Source of the DNA: Halobacillus sp. Marseille-Q1614
GTDB lineage: Bacteria; Bacillota; Bacilli; Bacillales; Halobacillaceae
Assembly (NCBI RefSeq): GCF_902809865.1
Contig: NZ_CADDWH010000001.1
Span: 2,418,001-2,482,000, forward strand
Reading direction: 5' to 3'
Length of the DNA stretch: 64,000 nucleotides
Positions within the stretch are counted from its first letter, which is position 1. Every line of letters begins with the position of its first letter. This document shows, piece by piece, positions 23,942-33,525 of the stretch. The notes beneath the pieces were generated by a model. It saw only the letters and a list, made by a program, of their open reading frames with translations. It made no database searches and was not told the origin of the DNA. The position numbers and the translations under genes were made by a program.

Positions 23942-24608
23942 GCTTATCCCTCCAATGAGTAAGGATCGACTGGAACAAACGAAGACCGTCTGTTGTTCCA
24001 ACAAGTGAATCAACGGCACGTTCAGGGTGAGGCATCATGCCAAGGACATTTCCGCTTTCGTTGGTAATGCCAGCGATATCAGCCACTGAACCGTTTGGGT
24101 TATTTTTATATCGAAAAGCAATCTGCTGATTGGCTAAAAGGTTTTGATACGTTTTTTCATCGCAGTAGTAATTACCATCACCATGTGCGATCGGGATCTC
24201 AATTTCCTCTTGATCTTCATAATGGTGGGTAAACATCGTATCGGCGTTTTCAACGATTAACGTTTCATAATGACACATAAACTTCAGGTGTTTATTTGGC
24301 AGCATCGCACCAGGAAGCAGTCCCATTTCTAAAAGCACCTGAAACCCGTTGCATACCCCAAGGATCGGCTTCCCTGCATCGGCAGCTTCGCGAATTTGCT
24401 CGATAACGCCAGATGTCGAAGCAATCGCACCTGGACGCAGGTAATCTCCGTAAGAGAATCCGCCCGGTAAAAGAACAGCATCATAGGAAGAAAGGTCAGC
24501 TTCCTGATACCAGACTAAATCAGCTTTTTCTCCAAGCGCTTCTGTAATTGCATAGTACATGTCCCGGTCACAGTTGGAACCTGGAAAAACGACGACAGCG
24601 AATTTCAC
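23925..24608 (-). CDS. purQ: Phosphoribosylformylglycinamidine synthase, glutaminase subunit
   Basis: Class I glutamine amidotransferase of 227 residues that feeds ammonia to PurL. Start [20 protein letters not shown], catalytic Cys in [19 protein letters not shown], and the His-x-Glu of [12 protein letters not shown] complete the triad. Its ATG directly abuts the purS stop (0 bp gap) and its end overlaps purL. Confidence 0.97.
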   Translation of the reverse strand: MKFAVVVFPGSNCDRDMYYAITEALGEKADLVWYQEADLSSYDAVLLPGGFSYGDYLRPGAIASTSGVIEQIREAADAGKPILGVCNGFQVLLEMGLLPGAMLPNKHLKFMCHYETLIVENADTMFTHHYEDQEEIEIPIAHGDGNYYCDEKTYQNLLANQQIAFRYKNNPNGSVADIAGITNESGNVLGMMPHPERAVDSLVGTTDGLRLFQSILTHWRDKHAIKA

Positions 24609-24854
24609 TTAAACGACCTCCTCGATCGTGTAGGAATAATCTTCAATGACTGGATTGGCCAGAAGCTGATCACACATTTTATCGACTTGCTCTTCAATAT
24701 CTTTCGAGTCTTCAAGCATTACTTCCATATATTTGCCGACACGTACATCAGCTACGTTCTTATACTCAAGAGAGTGTAATGAGTTCTGTACAGCCTTTCC
24801 CTGTGGATCAAGTACGCCTTCTTTTAGAGTGATATAAATCTTTACTTTGCGCAT
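24609..24854 (-). CDS. purS: Phosphoribosylformylglycinamidine synthase subunit PurS
   Basis: An 81-residue small subunit that bridges PurL and PurQ. Start MRKVKIYITLKEGVLDPQGK, then ADVRVGKYMEV and NPVIEDYSY, all typical. Overlaps purC by 13 bp. Confidence 0.96.
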   Translation of the reverse strand: MRKVKIYITLKEGVLDPQGKAVQNSLHSLEYKNVADVRVGKYMEVMLEDSKDIEEQVDKMCDQLLANPVIEDYSYTIEEVV

Positions 24855-25564
24855 GTGTTTTCCTCCAGTCGTTGTAATATGTTTTCATATACAGAGATTA
24901 AGTCGCCTAAGTTTTCGCGAAATACGTCTTTGTCCATTTTTTCGCCTGTTTTTTCATCCCATAACCGGCAGGTATCCGGGGATATCTCGTCCGCCAGAAC
25001 AATTGTGCCATCCGGCAGGCGGCCGAACTCCAGTTTAAAATCTACTAAGTTCAAGCCCGTCTGCTTAAACAAATCCTTAAGGTGTTCATTAATCGTAAGG
25101 GCTGAATCTTTAATCTGCTGCAGTTCTTCTTCATTGACGTCTGTTAAATAAAGGGCATGCTGATCATTGATAATCGGGTCATCCAGCTCGTCTTTTTTAT
25201 AAAAAAGTTCAACAAGCGGCGGGTTGAATATCTGCTTCTCATCTATTCCGAGCCGTCTTGTGATACTCCCGGCGGCAATATTTCGGACAACCACTTCTAA
25301 TGGAATAATTGTCGTTTTTGCAACAAGCTGTTCTGTATCATTCAGTGCTTTTATAAAGTGGGAAGTTAAATCCTGCTGCTTTAAATACTCGAAAATTTTC
25401 GACGTTATTAAGTTATTGAGCCGTCCCTTGCCTTCAAACTGGTCTTTTTTCTTCCCATTAAAGGCTGTGGCGTCATTTTTGTAAGATAAAATCAGCTGTT
25501 CTGGTTCGTTTTCAACGTGATACACCTTTTTCGCTTTTCCTTCATATAAAAGAGAACCCTTCAT
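24842..25564 (-). CDS. purC: SAICAR synthetase
   Basis: Step 7: joins CAIR and aspartate with ATP. The 240 residues start MKGSLLYEGKAKKVYHVENE and carry KNDATAFNGKKKDQFEGKG, VVRNIAAGSITRRLG, LVDFKLEFGRLPDG and LADEISPDTCRLWDE. The ATG at 25564 follows GAGGTG; an ATG three codons earlier is rejected on spacing. Lies 33 bp after purB. Confidence 0.97.
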   Translation of the reverse strand: MKGSLLYEGKAKKVYHVENEPEQLILSYKNDATAFNGKKKDQFEGKGRLNNLITSKIFEYLKQQDLTSHFIKALNDTEQLVAKTTIIPLEVVVRNIAAGSITRRLGIDEKQIFNPPLVELFYKKDELDDPIINDQHALYLTDVNEEELQQIKDSALTINEHLKDLFKQTGLNLVDFKLEFGRLPDGTIVLADEISPDTCRLWDEKTGEKMDKDVFRENLGDLISVYENILQRLEENTCAK

Positions 25565-25597
25565 TAAGAACACCTCGCGATTTGAATTGATTAAACC

Positions 25598-26890
25598 TTA
25601 TAGTCCGATGCGGTCAAATGTGCGGTCAACCTGTTTTAAGTGGTGCTTGTAATCGAAGCAGGCATCAAGCTGCTCTTTGGATAGAACAGATGTAATTTTT
25701 TCATCTGCTTCAATAAGTTCTCTAAATGGAATTCCCCGCTCCCATGATTCCATCGCTTTCGGCTGTACAAGGTCATAGGCTTCTTCGCGTACAAACCCTT
25801 CATCGATAAGCGTAAGCAGGACACGCTGGGAGAAAATGAGTCCGTAGGTTTTCTCCATATTTTCCTGCATACGTTCAGGGAAAACCGTTAAGTTTTTCAC
25901 GATGTTTCCAAAGCGGTTCAGCATATAATTCAGCGCAATCGTAGCATCAGGTAAAATAATACGTTCCGCTGAAGAGTGAGAAATATCGCGCTCGTGCCAG
26001 AGCGGAACATTCTCATAAGCTGTCAGCATGTGGCCGCGCACGACACGCGCCATTCCTGTCATGTTCTCAGAACCGATCGGATTTCGCTTATGCGGCATCG
26101 CAGAGGAGCCTTTTTGCCCTTTGGCGAAGTATTCTTCTACTTCCCGCGTTTCCGTTTTCTGCAGCCCACGGATTTCTACGGCTATTTTTTCAATAGATGT
26201 TGCAATCAGGGATAGTGTAGATAGGTAGTGAGCATGGCGGTCACGCTGCAGCGTTTGTGTAGAAACCGGTGCTGCTTCTAAGCCCAGCTTTTCACACACA
26301 TACTGCTCAACAAATGGATCAATGTTCGCGTAAGTTCCTACGGCTCCTGAAAGCTTGCCGACTTCAATATGTTTAATCGCTAAATCCAGGCGCTCCAGAT
26401 TACGCTTCATCTCTTCATAATAGAGGGCCAGTTTTAAGCCAAAAGTTGTCGGTTCCGCATGTACTCCATGTGTACGGCCCATCATGACCGTGTGCTTATG
26501 CTCTAACGCTTTATCTGCTAAAATATCAATAAAATTCACTAGGTCTTTGCGAATGATTTTATTGGCCTGCTTAAGCTGATAGGACAGTGCTGTATCGACT
26601 ACGTCCGTAGAAGTAAGTCCGTAGTGCACCCACTTGCGCTCTTCACCGACTGTTTCTGAAACCGCCCGTGTAAACGCTACGACATCATGACGCGTTTCCG
26701 CTTCAATTTCGTGAATACGTTCGATGTTAAAAGAAGCTTTTTCTCTTAGTTTTTCAACATCCTCTTTTGGGATAACCCCAAGCTCGCTCCAGGCTTCACA
26801 AGCCAGCAGTTCTACTTCAAGCCAAGCTTGGTAACGGTTCTCTTCTGTCCAAATTGCGCCCATTTCAGGTCTTGTATAACGTTCTATCAT
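25598..26890 (-). CDS. purB: Adenylosuccinate lyase
   Basis: Cleaves SAICAR to AICAR (step 8) and adenylosuccinate to AMP. The 430 residues start [34 protein letters not shown] and the mobile signature loop [16 protein letters not shown] with the catalytic Ser are clear. ATG follows GAGGAGG. Lies 18 bp after purK. Confidence 0.97.
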   Translation of the reverse strand: MIERYTRPEMGAIWTEENRYQAWLEVELLACEAWSELGVIPKEDVEKLREKASFNIERIHEIEAETRHDVVAFTRAVSETVGEERKWVHYGLTSTDVVDTALSYQLKQANKIIRKDLVNFIDILADKALEHKHTVMMGRTHGVHAEPTTFGLKLALYYEEMKRNLERLDLAIKHIEVGKLSGAVGTYANIDPFVEQYVCEKLGLEAAPVSTQTLQRDRHAHYLSTLSLIATSIEKIAVEIRGLQKTETREVEEYFAKGQKGSSAMPHKRNPIGSENMTGMARVVRGHMLTAYENVPLWHERDISHSSAERIILPDATIALNYMLNRFGNIVKNLTVFPERMQENMEKTYGLIFSQRVLLTLIDEGFVREEAYDLVQPKAMESWERGIPFRELIEADEKITSVLSKEQLDACFDYKHHLKQVDRTFDRIGL

Positions 26891-26908
26891 TGTTTTCCTC
26901 CTCGTGTA

Positions 26909-28036
26909 TTACCACATATGAATCTGATTTTTTGCTATAAGTTTATCAATGTCTTTCAATGATTCTCCAATAAAAGTGATATGCCCCATCTTACGGTTCG
27001 TCCGGGACTCCTGCTTTCCGTAATCATGGAGGTGCATGTTTTGATAGTCTGCTAGTTTTGACAGCAGAATTTCCCGGTGCTTGCCAAGCACATTGACCAT
27101 CACAGCTGCCGGAAAACTGTAAATCGGCAGCAGCGGAAGTCCGCAAATGGCTCTTATATGCTGTTCAAATTGGGAAACATTGCAGGCTTCAATCGTATAA
27201 TGGCCGGTATTATGAGGTCTTGGTGCCATTTCATTGATATAAATTTCGCCGTCTTTTACGAACATTTCTACGGCAAAGGTGCCGGCAATGTTCATCTTTT
27301 CTGAAAGAACGGCTACCGCTTCATGCACCTTTTCTTCTACCTTCGAAGATATTGGAGCCGGTACTCTCGTCTCATGTAAAATCTGATTGCGGTGGGCATT
27401 CTCCCCTATTGGAAAGTAAGTAATATCTCCATCAAGACTTCTCGTAAATACTTGAGAGATTTCAAGATCAAATTGAAGCCATTGTTCAACGATGTATTTC
27501 CCGCCTTCTTTCAAAAAGCTCTCGGCGTCCATTAAATCCCGCTTGCTTTCAAGCTTAAGCTGACCCTTACCGTCATAGCCTCCACTGATTGTTTTAACGA
27601 CGGAAGGATAGCCGATTGTTTCAACAGCTTCATTGAGCTCGTCCCAGGATTCGATAATCGCGAATTCTGCAACAGGAAGGCCGGCATCTACAGCCACCTG
27701 CTTTTCTTTTTCCCGGTTCTGGGTCACTTCGAGGGAATATGCTCCCTGCGGAAGTTTACCTGCTTCCTCAAGAAGCTTTGCTACTTTCAAATCAACATTT
27801 TCGAATTCATACGTAACGACGTCGCTGACTTCAAGCAATTCCTTGGCTGCCGCTGTATCATCGTACTCTGCTTTAATATGGATATCAGCTGTCTGGGCAC
27901 ACGGACAGTCTTCTGCAGGGTCAAGTACGGCAATTCGGTAACCCATATGCTTAGCAGCGACTGCCATCATTCGTCCCAGCTGGCCGCCTCCAAGAATTCC
28001 TATGGTATCTCCAGGCTTCACGACTTTATTGATCAC
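26909..28036 (-). CDS. purK: 5-(carboxyamino)imidazole ribonucleotide synthase
   Basis: Step 6a: ATP and bicarbonate convert AIR to N5-CAIR. An ATP-grasp enzyme of 375 residues with GDTIGILGGGQLGRMMAVAA, TYEFENVDL, VVKTISGGYDGKGQ and NEMAPRPHNTGHYTIEAC. I choose the GTG at 28036 (MINKVVKPG), 5 bp after GAGGTGA; a GTG three codons upstream is inside that ribosome site. The start overlaps the purE stop by 11 bp. Confidence 0.95.
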   Translation of the reverse strand: MINKVVKPGDTIGILGGGQLGRMMAVAAKHMGYRIAVLDPAEDCPCAQTADIHIKAEYDDTAAAKELLEVSDVVTYEFENVDLKVAKLLEEAGKLPQGAYSLEVTQNREKEKQVAVDAGLPVAEFAIIESWDELNEAVETIGYPSVVKTISGGYDGKGQLKLESKRDLMDAESFLKEGGKYIVEQWLQFDLEISQVFTRSLDGDITYFPIGENAHRNQILHETRVPAPISSKVEEKVHEAVAVLSEKMNIAGTFAVEMFVKDGEIYINEMAPRPHNTGHYTIEACNVSQFEQHIRAICGLPLLPIYSFPAAVMVNVLGKHREILLSKLADYQNMHLHDYGKQESRTNRKMGHITFIGESLKDIDKLIAKNQIHMW

Positions 28037-28517
28037 GAAGTTCACCTCGCATATCCTCTACTTTTTCTTTCATTTGATCACGGTATTTTTCTAGGCGCTG
28101 AGCAGCTTGCTCATCAAAAGCGCCTATCATTTCAGCTGCTAATATTCCTGCGTTTTTCGCTCCAGCCGAACCAATTGCTACAGCGGCTACTGGAACACCT
28201 CCGGGCATCTGGACAATCGAATAGAGGGAGTCTACTCCACTTAATGCTTTGGATTGAACAGGAACTCCAATGACCGGAAGCGTCGTTTTTGAAGCGACCA
28301 TTCCCGGCAGGTGAGCGGCCCCTCCTGCTCCCGCAATAATCACTTTCAACCCTTTTTCCCGGGCTTCTTCTGCGTAACGGAACATATCATCAGGTGTGCG
28401 GTGAGCCGAGATAATTTCCTTTTCGTAACTGATGTTCAGTTCATCCAGTACTTTGCAAGTTTCTTCCATAGTTGTCCAGTCTGAGATACTCCCCATTATC
28501 ACTCCAACTTGAGCCAT
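28026..28517 (-). CDS. purE: N5-CAIR mutase
   Basis: Step 6b: rearranges N5-CAIR to CAIR. The 163 residues start MAQVGVIMGSISDWTTMEE and contain SAHRTPDDMFRYAEEA and IAGAGGAAHLPGMVASKT, class I PurE signatures. The ATG at 28517 follows GAGGGA by 5 bp. First gene of the 12-gene operon; the leader holds a guanine riboswitch and terminator, and the promoter two PurBoxes. Confidence 0.97.
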   Translation of the reverse strand: MAQVGVIMGSISDWTTMEETCKVLDELNISYEKEIISAHRTPDDMFRYAEEAREKGLKVIIAGAGGAAHLPGMVASKTTLPVIGVPVQSKALSGVDSLYSIVQMPGGVPVAAVAIGSAGAKNAGILAAEMIGAFDEQAAQRLEKYRDQMKEKVEDMRGELRDQ

Positions 28518-28626
28518 GTTATCCCTCTTTTTCAACGTATTAGTCGCTCTCTAATTAAAAGGCTGTTTTTTTGATTCTTTGAGAGAATCTCTACAAAATC
28601 AACATAGTCGTTTAACAGTACCAATT

Positions 28627-28672
28627 AAAAAAGCCTGCTTTTCTCCCTCGTATGAGAGGAGAAAAACAGGCA
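28627..28672 (-). terminator. Riboswitch-controlled attenuator before purE
   Basis: Minus strand stem with outer arms GCCTGTTTTTCTCC and GGAGAAAAGCAGGC followed by TTTTTTAATT. It lies 40 bp past the purine aptamer and about 110 bp before the purE ATG, so guanine binding should favour termination of the operon. Confidence 0.88.
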
Positions 28673-28713
28673 GACGTAGAGCCAGTAAAATAAATAAGCT
28701 GCTTGGGTCTCCC

Positions 28714-28779
28714 CTCATAGTCCGGACATTAACGGTGTCCAGGTAGAAACGTTCGGGCCATATTCCCGACTTATATGAG
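28714..28779 (-). ncRNA. Purine riboswitch aptamer (guanine class) of the pur operon
   Basis: Minus strand, 66 nt. P1 is CTCATATAA/TATGAG; the junction strands TTTCTACC and GGACTATGAG and two hairpins with loops that can kiss (loop region AATATGG and CGTTAATG) are as in the xpt riboswitch. The specificity base in GACTAT is C, predicting guanine/hypoxanthine rather than adenine (which would have U). Followed by an intrinsic terminator, so an OFF switch is predicted. Confidence 0.93.
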
Positions 28780-28802
28780 GTCCAATATGCAATTCTGCTT
28801 TC

Positions 28803-28831
28803 ATCATAGCAGTAACTGGTTCTGTCGTCAA
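28803..28831 (-). promoter_or_regulatory. Promoter of the pur operon
   Basis: Minus strand TTGACG (28831-28826), 17 bp, TATGAT (28808-28803). The start point would be about 16-20 nt before the aptamer. The PurBox pair lies immediately upstream. Confidence 0.75.
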
Positions 28832-28834
28832 TCC

Positions 28835-28879
28835 AAATAACGAACGTTAACAAATCCGCAAACAATATTGTTCGTGTTT
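28835..28879. promoter_or_regulatory. Paired inverted PurBoxes (PurR operator) of the pur operon
   Basis: Two 14-bp PurBoxes in opposite orientation: AAATAACGAACGTT on the plus strand (28835-28848) and AAACACGAACAATA on the minus strand (28879-28866), with a 17-bp gap. Both keep the CGAAC core of AAWWWCCGAACWWT bound by PurR; PRPP relieves repression in B. subtilis. The upstream box touches the yebG stop codon. Confidence 0.85.
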
Positions 28880-29078
28880 ATTGTTTTACCGCATGAAAAA
28901 CGATCGTTCTTCCTACGGGTTCAAATTTTTTCTCACCATCTTCTACATATTCTTTAAAAATCGGTTCTTCTGCCCGGCGTACAGGAACATAACCGTCTTT
29001 CTTCATACGATCAAGACACTGCCCAATCGTTTCTTTCTCACCGACTTCATAACGCTTCTTGCTGTTCTTTTTGGGCAT
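28878..29078 (-). CDS. yebG: NETI-motif protein (YebG)
   Basis: A 66-residue protein of the NETI/YebG family: [41 protein letters not shown] and [16 protein letters not shown]. The family is small, Firmicutes-specific and of unknown function. It starts 32 bp inside yebE with its own GGGGAGG ribosome site. Its stop codon is 1 bp from the PurBox region, so it ends where pur control begins, as in B. subtilis. Confidence 0.88.
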   Translation of the reverse strand: MPKKNSKKRYEVGEKETIGQCLDRMKKDGYVPVRRAEEPIFKEYVEDGEKKFEPVGRTIVFHAVKQ

Positions 29079-29616
29079 CGCGGATCCTCCCCTTCTTCAC
29101 CTGCTTCACCCAGAATCCTCCGTGGATCTGCTTCGGTTCATAGGCGATGATAAATGCTTTAGGATCAATGGATTTAATTTGTTCATAAAGCTTAAGTTCA
29201 TACTTGCGGGGGGTAAGGATCTGCATCGTTAAACGATCTCCTTCCATCCCGTAAGAAGACCAGCTGGTTACTCCATAACCTGCATCCCTGAGTTTACGTG
29301 TGAATTCAATATCCGGATTGGAAGAAATCACATTGACAGTCGTATAGCCGAGAGCCAATTTCTCTTCGATCTTCATGCCAACGATGACACCAAGACCGTA
29401 ACCGACTGCATAAGCTATCACATTCTCGATTTGATTTAAGTTGTCGAGCACCAGTCCTAACCCAATAATATATATGAGAATCTCAAACGTGCTAATAAAC
29501 GCCGCAAAATAACGCTGTCCCTTTAGAGTAAATATCATCCGAAGTGTAAAAAACGAGACATAAACGATGTTGACAATTAATATGATGGAAACCATCATCC
29601 ATGGGTTCTGCAGCAA
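29047..29616 (-). CDS. yebE: DUF2179 membrane protein (YebE, UPF0316 family)
   Basis: A 189-residue membrane protein with three N-terminal helices (about 8-95: [53 protein letters not shown]) and a cytoplasmic C-terminal DUF2179 domain ([39 protein letters not shown]). The [10 protein letters not shown] and EEKLALG segments are family hallmarks. Function unknown. Co-transcribed with yebG, overlapping it. Confidence 0.88.
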   Translation of the reverse strand: MLQNPWMMVSIILIVNIVYVSFFTLRMIFTLKGQRYFAAFISTFEILIYIIGLGLVLDNLNQIENVIAYAVGYGLGVIVGMKIEEKLALGYTTVNVISSNPDIEFTRKLRDAGYGVTSWSSYGMEGDRLTMQILTPRKYELKLYEQIKSIDPKAFIIAYEPKQIHGGFWVKQVKKGRIRDAQKEQQEAL

Positions 29617-29803
29617 ATTTTATTCCTCCTATGCCTTTCACAACTTCATGAAAAGCATCAGCATATTCGACCGCTCACCGTGATGCGCCCACACTGGGAC
29701 TTTCACCCAAATGAACAATCTGCATACACTATATACCATCACATCTTGCTTACACAACAAGATTTTCTTAAAAAGTTTGTCGAACGGAAGGAGACTTTTT
29801 ATT

Positions 29804-30229
29804 ATGAACCCATTTGAGGATTGGAAACAAAATTTAGATCGTTTTTTCGGCCAGGATTTCTGGGGAGACTTTGAGGGACTGATGGCCCCGTCGATTCCCC
29901 ATATGAACATTTATCAGTACGATAATGAACTGCTCTGTATGGTGAATATTCCCGGCATGAATCATCCTAAAAATGTCGATGTCCTTGTCAACCATGCCAC
30001 ACTGACAATTAAAGGTACGATCAATATCAACCACAGAGGCGGCCATCAAATCAAATCTGAAATTGCAACAGGTGCTTTTGAACGTTCAATCGACCTTCCA
30101 TTCCCTGTCCGCAGTGATAAAATTGAAGCTACCTACAAACACGGCTTGTTAATCATTCAGCTCCACCGATTTATTTCAGAATCAACCAATCCTAAACCCA
30201 TCAAAATCCGCCACCTGGAGGATGAGTGA
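29804..30229 (+). CDS. Hsp20/alpha-crystallin family protein
   Basis: A 141-residue small heat-shock-like protein. The start at 29804 follows GGAAGGAGAC by 8 bp. After an aromatic N-terminal arm (MNPFEDWKQNLDRFFGQDFW) comes a beta-sandwich ACD: MNIYQYDNELLCMVNIPGM, NVDVLVNHATLTIKGTI, GAFERSIDLPFPVRSDKIEA and YKHGLLIIQL (the A-x-x-x-n-G-v-L signature). It may be a stress chaperone or a spore-coat relative such as CotM/YocM; sequence does not decide. It occupies the place where B. subtilis has yebC-yebD, on the opposite strand to its neighbours. Confidence 0.88.
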   Translation: MNPFEDWKQNLDRFFGQDFWGDFEGLMAPSIPHMNIYQYDNELLCMVNIPGMNHPKNVDVLVNHATLTIKGTININHRGGHQIKSEIATGAFERSIDLPFPVRSDKIEATYKHGLLIIQLHRFISESTNPKPIKIRHLEDE

Positions 30230-30230
30230 G

Positions 30231-30257
30231 AAAAGGCCCTATAAATTAGGGCCTTTT
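30231..30257. terminator. Bidirectional terminator between hsp20 and pbuG
   Basis: Perfect AAAAGGCCCT/AGGGCCTTTT inverted repeat, 7-base loop, between convergent genes. Confidence 0.85.
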
Positions 30258-30265
30258 ATTTGTGA

Positions 30266-31600
30266 TTAAGCAAGGAAAATGAAGTACAGGATGAATATGA
30301 AAAACAGCACGTACATGAGGGGGTTGATCTCTTTTCCTCTTCCTTTTAATAAAAGCGTAATTGGGTAGAAGATAAAGCCCATCGCAATTCCAGTAGCAAT
30401 ACTGTACGTAAGCGGCATAGCTGCGATCGTAAAGAACGCTGGAACTGCAATTTCAAATTGATCCCAGTCTATATTTTTTAATGTGGAAGCCATAAGCACA
30501 CCGACGATAATAAGAGCGGGAGCTGTAACTTCAGCAGTTACCACAGACAATAATGGAGAGAAGAATAACGCAAGCAGGAAGAACCCAGCTGTCACAACGG
30601 AAGCAAACCCTGTACGTCCTCCAGCTCCTACACCTGCCGTTGATTCAATATAAGAAGTCGTTGTGGATGTACCGGCAATGGCACCTGCAACTGTTGCCGT
30701 AGAGTCCGCAAAAAGCGCACGGCCGGCACGCGGCAATTTATTATCTTTCATATAGCCAGCCTGTGTCGCAACAGCCACTAACGTTCCTGCAGTATCAAAA
30801 AAGTCTACAAACAGGAAAGTTAAAATGACAACAAGCATTTCAAGCGTAAAGATTTCTCCAAAGTGAGTAAGAGCAGCACCAAATGTTGGAGCCATACTCG
30901 GCGGCTGGCCTACCACATCGGTAACAGCCGTCGGAGGTGCGATTAATCCGGTCACCATACCAGCAATCGCGGTTAAAATCATTCCGTAAAAAATTCCGCC
31001 TTTAATGCCAAGAGCCATTAACATAACAGATACAATAATTCCGAAGATCGCAAGCAGGGTTGTCGGCTGTGTTAAATCTCCCAAAGAAACGAGGGTGTCC
31101 GGGTTCCCCTGGACAATTCCGCTGTTTTGAAAACCAATAAAAGCAATAAACAAACCAATTCCAGCACCGACGGCAAGCTTCAGGTTCGCAGGAATTGCAT
31201 TAATAATTTTTTGGCGTAATCCAGTTAGTGTTAACACGATAAAGATCAGACCAGACGCCAGCACCCCAGCTAAAGCTGTTTCCCATGGAATGCCATAGCC
31301 AAGAACAACTGTATAAGCGAAAAATGCGTTAAGGCCCATTCCAGGAGCAAGGGCGATAGGATACTTGGCTAAAATCCCCATAACAAGCGTACCGATAGCA
31401 GCAGCAATAGCTGTGGCTGTAAAGACGGCACCTTGGTCAATACGGGTTACACCTTCAGGCAGTTCCTCAATACCTGTTAAAGCCAGAGTGGCCGGGTTTA
31501 CAAATAAAATGTAAGCCATAGCTAAGAAAGTCGTCATACCCGCCAGGAATTCTGTACGGTAATTTGTGCCGTGTTCTTCGAAGTTAAAAAATTTCTTCAT
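30266..31600 (-). CDS. pbuG: NCS2-family hypoxanthine/guanine permease
   Basis: A 444-residue purine permease with about 12-13 membrane segments, AzgA-like branch. Key pieces: EFLAGMTTFLAMAYILFVNP, ALAPGMGLNAFFAYTVVLG, VILTFLFVDFFDTAGTLVAV and GTSTTTSYIESTAGVGAGGR. It imports hypoxanthine and guanine with protons. Placement beside guaA and the paired PurBoxes plus guanine riboswitch identify it as pbuG (yebB). Monocistronic, ending at a bidirectional hairpin. Confidence 0.94.
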   Translation of the reverse strand: MKKFFNFEEHGTNYRTEFLAGMTTFLAMAYILFVNPATLALTGIEELPEGVTRIDQGAVFTATAIAAAIGTLVMGILAKYPIALAPGMGLNAFFAYTVVLGYGIPWETALAGVLASGLIFIVLTLTGLRQKIINAIPANLKLAVGAGIGLFIAFIGFQNSGIVQGNPDTLVSLGDLTQPTTLLAIFGIIVSVMLMALGIKGGIFYGMILTAIAGMVTGLIAPPTAVTDVVGQPPSMAPTFGAALTHFGEIFTLEMLVVILTFLFVDFFDTAGTLVAVATQAGYMKDNKLPRAGRALFADSTATVAGAIAGTSTTTSYIESTAGVGAGGRTGFASVVTAGFFLLALFFSPLLSVVTAEVTAPALIIVGVLMASTLKNIDWDQFEIAVPAFFTIAAMPLTYSIATGIAMGFIFYPITLLLKGRGKEINPLMYVLFFIFILYFIFLA

Positions 31601-31692
31601 TACTGATGTTCCTCCCCTTTTTTATCAACCAGTCTGTCTTTCATTAAGGGGTTGCTGAAGGCAGCGTGATCATTTAAGAATAAGAGCATATA

Positions 31693-31724
31693 AAAAACAC
31701 CCTCAGCAGCCGGCCGAGAGTGTT
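31693..31724 (-). terminator. Riboswitch-controlled attenuator before pbuG
   Basis: Minus strand AACACTCTC/GAGGGTGTT stem, GC-rich loop, then TTTTTTAT; 60 bp past the aptamer. Confidence 0.82.
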
Positions 31725-31782
31725 CTACCATTACAAACAGGAAATGAGCTGCACAAACTACAGACGTGCAGTAATTTCCCGG

Positions 31783-31845
31783 CGTAGTCAGACCATTTAC
31801 GGCGGTCCGGTAGAAACTCATGGGCCATATCCCCAAAATTATACG
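31783..31845 (-). ncRNA. Purine riboswitch aptamer (guanine class) of pbuG
   Basis: Minus strand, 63 nt, P1 CGTA/TACG, junction TTTCTACC and GACTACG with C at the specificity position, and loops GGATATGGCCC and CCGTAAATGG. It should switch off permease expression when guanine or hypoxanthine is plentiful. Confidence 0.92.
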
Positions 31846-31869
31846 ACAGGATTATTTAATTCTTTCTCT

Positions 31870-31898
31870 ATCATACAAGTGTCGACAAATGTCGTCAA
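31870..31898 (-). promoter_or_regulatory. Promoter of pbuG
   Basis: Minus strand TTGACG (31898-31893), 17 bp, TATGAT (31875-31870), the same hexamers and spacing as the purE promoter. Confidence 0.75.
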
Positions 31899-31901
31899 CC
31901 T

Positions 31902-31946
31902 AAAAACCGAACGTTAACACATAAAAACGCAGATAATGTTCGTTTT
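31902..31946. promoter_or_regulatory. Paired inverted PurBoxes (PurR operator) of pbuG
   Basis: AAAAACCGAACGTT (plus, 31902-31915) and AAAACGAACATTAT (minus, 31946-31933), separated by 17 bp, exactly as before purE. The upstream box overlaps the guaA stop codon. Confidence 0.87.
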
Positions 31947-33483
31947 ACTCCCATTCAATTGTGGAAGGCGGCTTACTTGTAACGTCATACACGATACGAT
32001 TGACATGGTCTACCTCGTTTACAATTCTATTAGAGATGCGCTCTAATACTTCCCAAGGAATACGCGCCCAATCAGAAGTCATGCCATCAATTGATGTAAC
32101 CGCACGAATCCCTATCGTATGGTCATACGTTCGCTCATCCCCCATTACTCCAACAGACTTGATGTTAGGAAGGACGGTGAAATATTGCCAAATATCGCGT
32201 TCTAAACCAGCATTTCGGACTTCTTCTCTTAGGATAGCATCAGACTCACGAACAATCTCGAGCTTGTCCTCAGAAACGGCTCCAAGAATTCGAATCGCAA
32301 GACCCGGCCCCGGGAACGGCTGTCTCCAAACGATATGTTCAGGCACTCCTAGTTCAAGACCGAGTGCACGAACCTCGTCTTTAAATAAAGTATTTAGTGG
32401 TTCGATCAGTTGAAATTCCATATCCTCAGGCAGACCGCCTACATTGTGGTGGGACTTAATCGTTTGAGCCGTGTCTGTTCCACTTTCAATAATATCTGTA
32501 TAAAGAGTACCTTGAGCAAGGAAATCAATATCCTTCAGCTTACCCGCTTCATCATCAAATACATAAATAAACTCGTTACCAATGATTTTCCGTTTCTTCT
32601 CAGGATCAGATACGCCTTCTAATTTGCTTAGAAAACGGTCCTTTGCATCCACCTTGATGATGTTCATATTAAAACCGTCACCTAGTGTCCGCATGACATC
32701 ATCCGCTTCATTTTTACGAAGCAGCCCGTGATCAACGAAAATACACGTCAGCTGATCTCCAATCGCTTTATGAATAAGGGCGGCTACTACAGAAGAGTCG
32801 ACCCCTCCGCTTAACGCACAAAGAACTTTGCGGTCGCCAACTTCTTTTCTGATTTTTTCTACTTCCATTTCAACGACATGCTCCATCGTCCAGTCATCTA
32901 CTGCGTTACATACATCAAATACAAAGCTGCGCAAGATGTCATTACCGTATTCTGAGTGACGGACTTCCGGATGGAACTGCACGCCGTACATTTGCTTTTC
33001 ATCATTACTGATGGCAGCTACCGGGCAGGAAGGACTCGTCGCATCTACCATAAACCCTGCGGGAGCTTCAATTACTTTATCACTGTGACTCATCCATACC
33101 GTTTGTTCTTTCGGTGTTTTTCTAAAAATAACTGGATCGTTTTTCACCGAAATATCAGCCTTTCCATACTCTCTTTGATGAGCTCTTTCTACTTTTCCGT
33201 TAAAGTGGTGAGTCATCAGCTGCATTCCATAACAGATGCCAAGGACAGGAATGCCGAGTTCGAATAACTCTTCATCACAGCGAAAGCTTTCTTCTCCATA
33301 TACACTATTTGGACCTCCGGATAATACAATACCGCTCGGATTGATCTCTTTAATTTCCTCAGCTGTAACCTTATGTGAGCGTAATTCACTATATACGCCA
33401 AATTCACGAATCCGACGTGTGATCAGCTGGTTATATTGACTTCCAAAGTCAAGGACAAGAATCATACCCTGCACTTGTTCCAT
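31945..33483 (-). CDS. guaA: GMP synthase (glutamine-hydrolysing)
   Basis: Makes GMP from XMP, ATP and glutamine. The 512 residues hold the GATase domain ([18 protein letters not shown], Cys in [10 protein letters not shown], His-Glu in [12 protein letters not shown]), the PP-loop ATPase ([18 protein letters not shown]) and the C-terminal dimer domain ([13 protein letters not shown]). The ATG at 33483 is downstream of AAAGGAG; a much longer in-frame extension would run through the riboswitch and is rejected. The leader carries a guanine riboswitch and terminator. Confidence 0.97.
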   Translation of the reverse strand: MEQVQGMILVLDFGSQYNQLITRRIREFGVYSELRSHKVTAEEIKEINPSGIVLSGGPNSVYGEESFRCDEELFELGIPVLGICYGMQLMTHHFNGKVERAHQREYGKADISVKNDPVIFRKTPKEQTVWMSHSDKVIEAPAGFMVDATSPSCPVAAISNDEKQMYGVQFHPEVRHSEYGNDILRSFVFDVCNAVDDWTMEHVVEMEVEKIRKEVGDRKVLCALSGGVDSSVVAALIHKAIGDQLTCIFVDHGLLRKNEADDVMRTLGDGFNMNIIKVDAKDRFLSKLEGVSDPEKKRKIIGNEFIYVFDDEAGKLKDIDFLAQGTLYTDIIESGTDTAQTIKSHHNVGGLPEDMEFQLIEPLNTLFKDEVRALGLELGVPEHIVWRQPFPGPGLAIRILGAVSEDKLEIVRESDAILREEVRNAGLERDIWQYFTVLPNIKSVGVMGDERTYDHTIGIRAVTSIDGMTSDWARIPWEVLERISNRIVNEVDHVNRIVYDVTSKPPSTIEWE

Positions 33484-33525
33484 ATGCTCTTCAGCTCCTT
33501 TAATTGATATAACGATACCCCTATA

